From JBGPBY01 sp041481485 (GTDB lineage Bacteria; Acidobacteriota; Terriglobia; 20CM-2-55-15): a stretch of DNA of 14,689 bases. The position numbers were made by a program, and so were the translations under genes. Below the pieces are notes generated by a model that was not told the DNA's origin, did not search any database, and worked only from the letters and a program-made list of their open reading frames with translations. Positions within the stretch are counted from its first letter, which is position 1; each line of letters starts with the position of its first letter. Location of the stretch: the NCBI GenBank assembly GCA_041481485.1, contig JBGPBY010000140.1, positions 1-14,689 on the forward strand, given 5' to 3'. Positions 14,637-14,689 of this stretch are shown here, piece by piece.

Positions 14637-14688
14637 GTGAATGAATTCGATTCCCAATGTAGGGGCGGTCTATGACCGCCCACAATTC
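14637..14688 (-). repeat. Palindromic dispersed repeat, copy 4 (window right end)
   Basis: The dyad GGGCGGTC (14663-14670), TAT, GACCGCCC (14674-14681) and flank ACAATTC are the exact reverse complement of 2-34. The extension back to 14637 matches copy 1 apart from its 7-base duplication, one G and one substitution. It lies 17 bases after the NtrC-type stop codon and may help end that transcript. Confidence 0.85.
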
Positions 14689-14689
14689 A

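Overview
The window is a compact 14.7-kb bacterial chromosomal segment of moderately high GC. It holds twelve protein genes, several with good Shine-Dalgarno sites, and no rRNA, tRNA, CRISPR array or transposase gene. The organism is most likely an uncultured Gram-negative soil-type bacterium, with Acidobacteriota my best guess. That guess rests on the many secreted or outer-membrane proteins, an NtrB/NtrC pair, and a dispersed palindromic repeat (GGGCGGTC-ATA-GACCGCCC) of a kind I associate with that phylum. It is family-level inference, not proof. The fpg gene looks alphaproteobacterial, so either it was transferred or the guess is wrong.

Layout. (1) 1-1342: a repeat copy, then a secreted M48-type metallopeptidase whose HExxH motif reads REIAH. 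(2) 1357-3862, minus strand: a three-gene set in transcription order lgt-like, LamG-fold putative lipoprotein, heptad-repeat coiled-coil protein. (3) 4066-5223: a Tat-exported class C beta-lactamase-family serine hydrolase, convergent with fpg/mutM (5240-6115), which starts at TTG. (4) 6192-6338: a cluster of three repeat copies, two of them forming an inverted pair. (5) 6391-6918: a small secreted protein. (6) 6929-11467, minus strand: a putative secreted TIM-barrel/glycoside-hydrolase-like protein, a small outer-membrane beta-barrel, an OmpR-type regulator and its HAMP histidine kinase, the last two overlapping as GTGA. (7) 11468-11728: a dense divergent regulatory region. (8) 11729-14619: an NtrB-like membrane kinase and an NtrC-type sigma54 activator overlapping as ATGA. 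(9) 14637-14688: a last repeat copy, inverted relative to the first, so both window ends carry the same ~50-60 bp sequence. That is typical of a contig broken at repeats.

The most interesting part is 11573-11728. An inverted repeat, TTGGC-N9-GCCAA, is read on each strand as a -24/-12 (sigma54) element with the correct GG-N10-GC spacing. On the plus strand the predicted start (about 11600) falls at the base of a 12-bp stem-loop. A 20-bp-arm hairpin and a 17-nt T-rich tract (11645-11705) follow, forming a strong intrinsic terminator with no protein gene before it. This suggests a ~105-nt small RNA or attenuated leader directly in front of a sigma54-activator two-component system. On the minus strand the same site could drive the secreted protein, the beta-barrel and the second two-component system. 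The proposal is that the NtrB/NtrC pair controls an RNA on one side and an envelope operon with its own two-component system on the other. It is inferred from sequence only.
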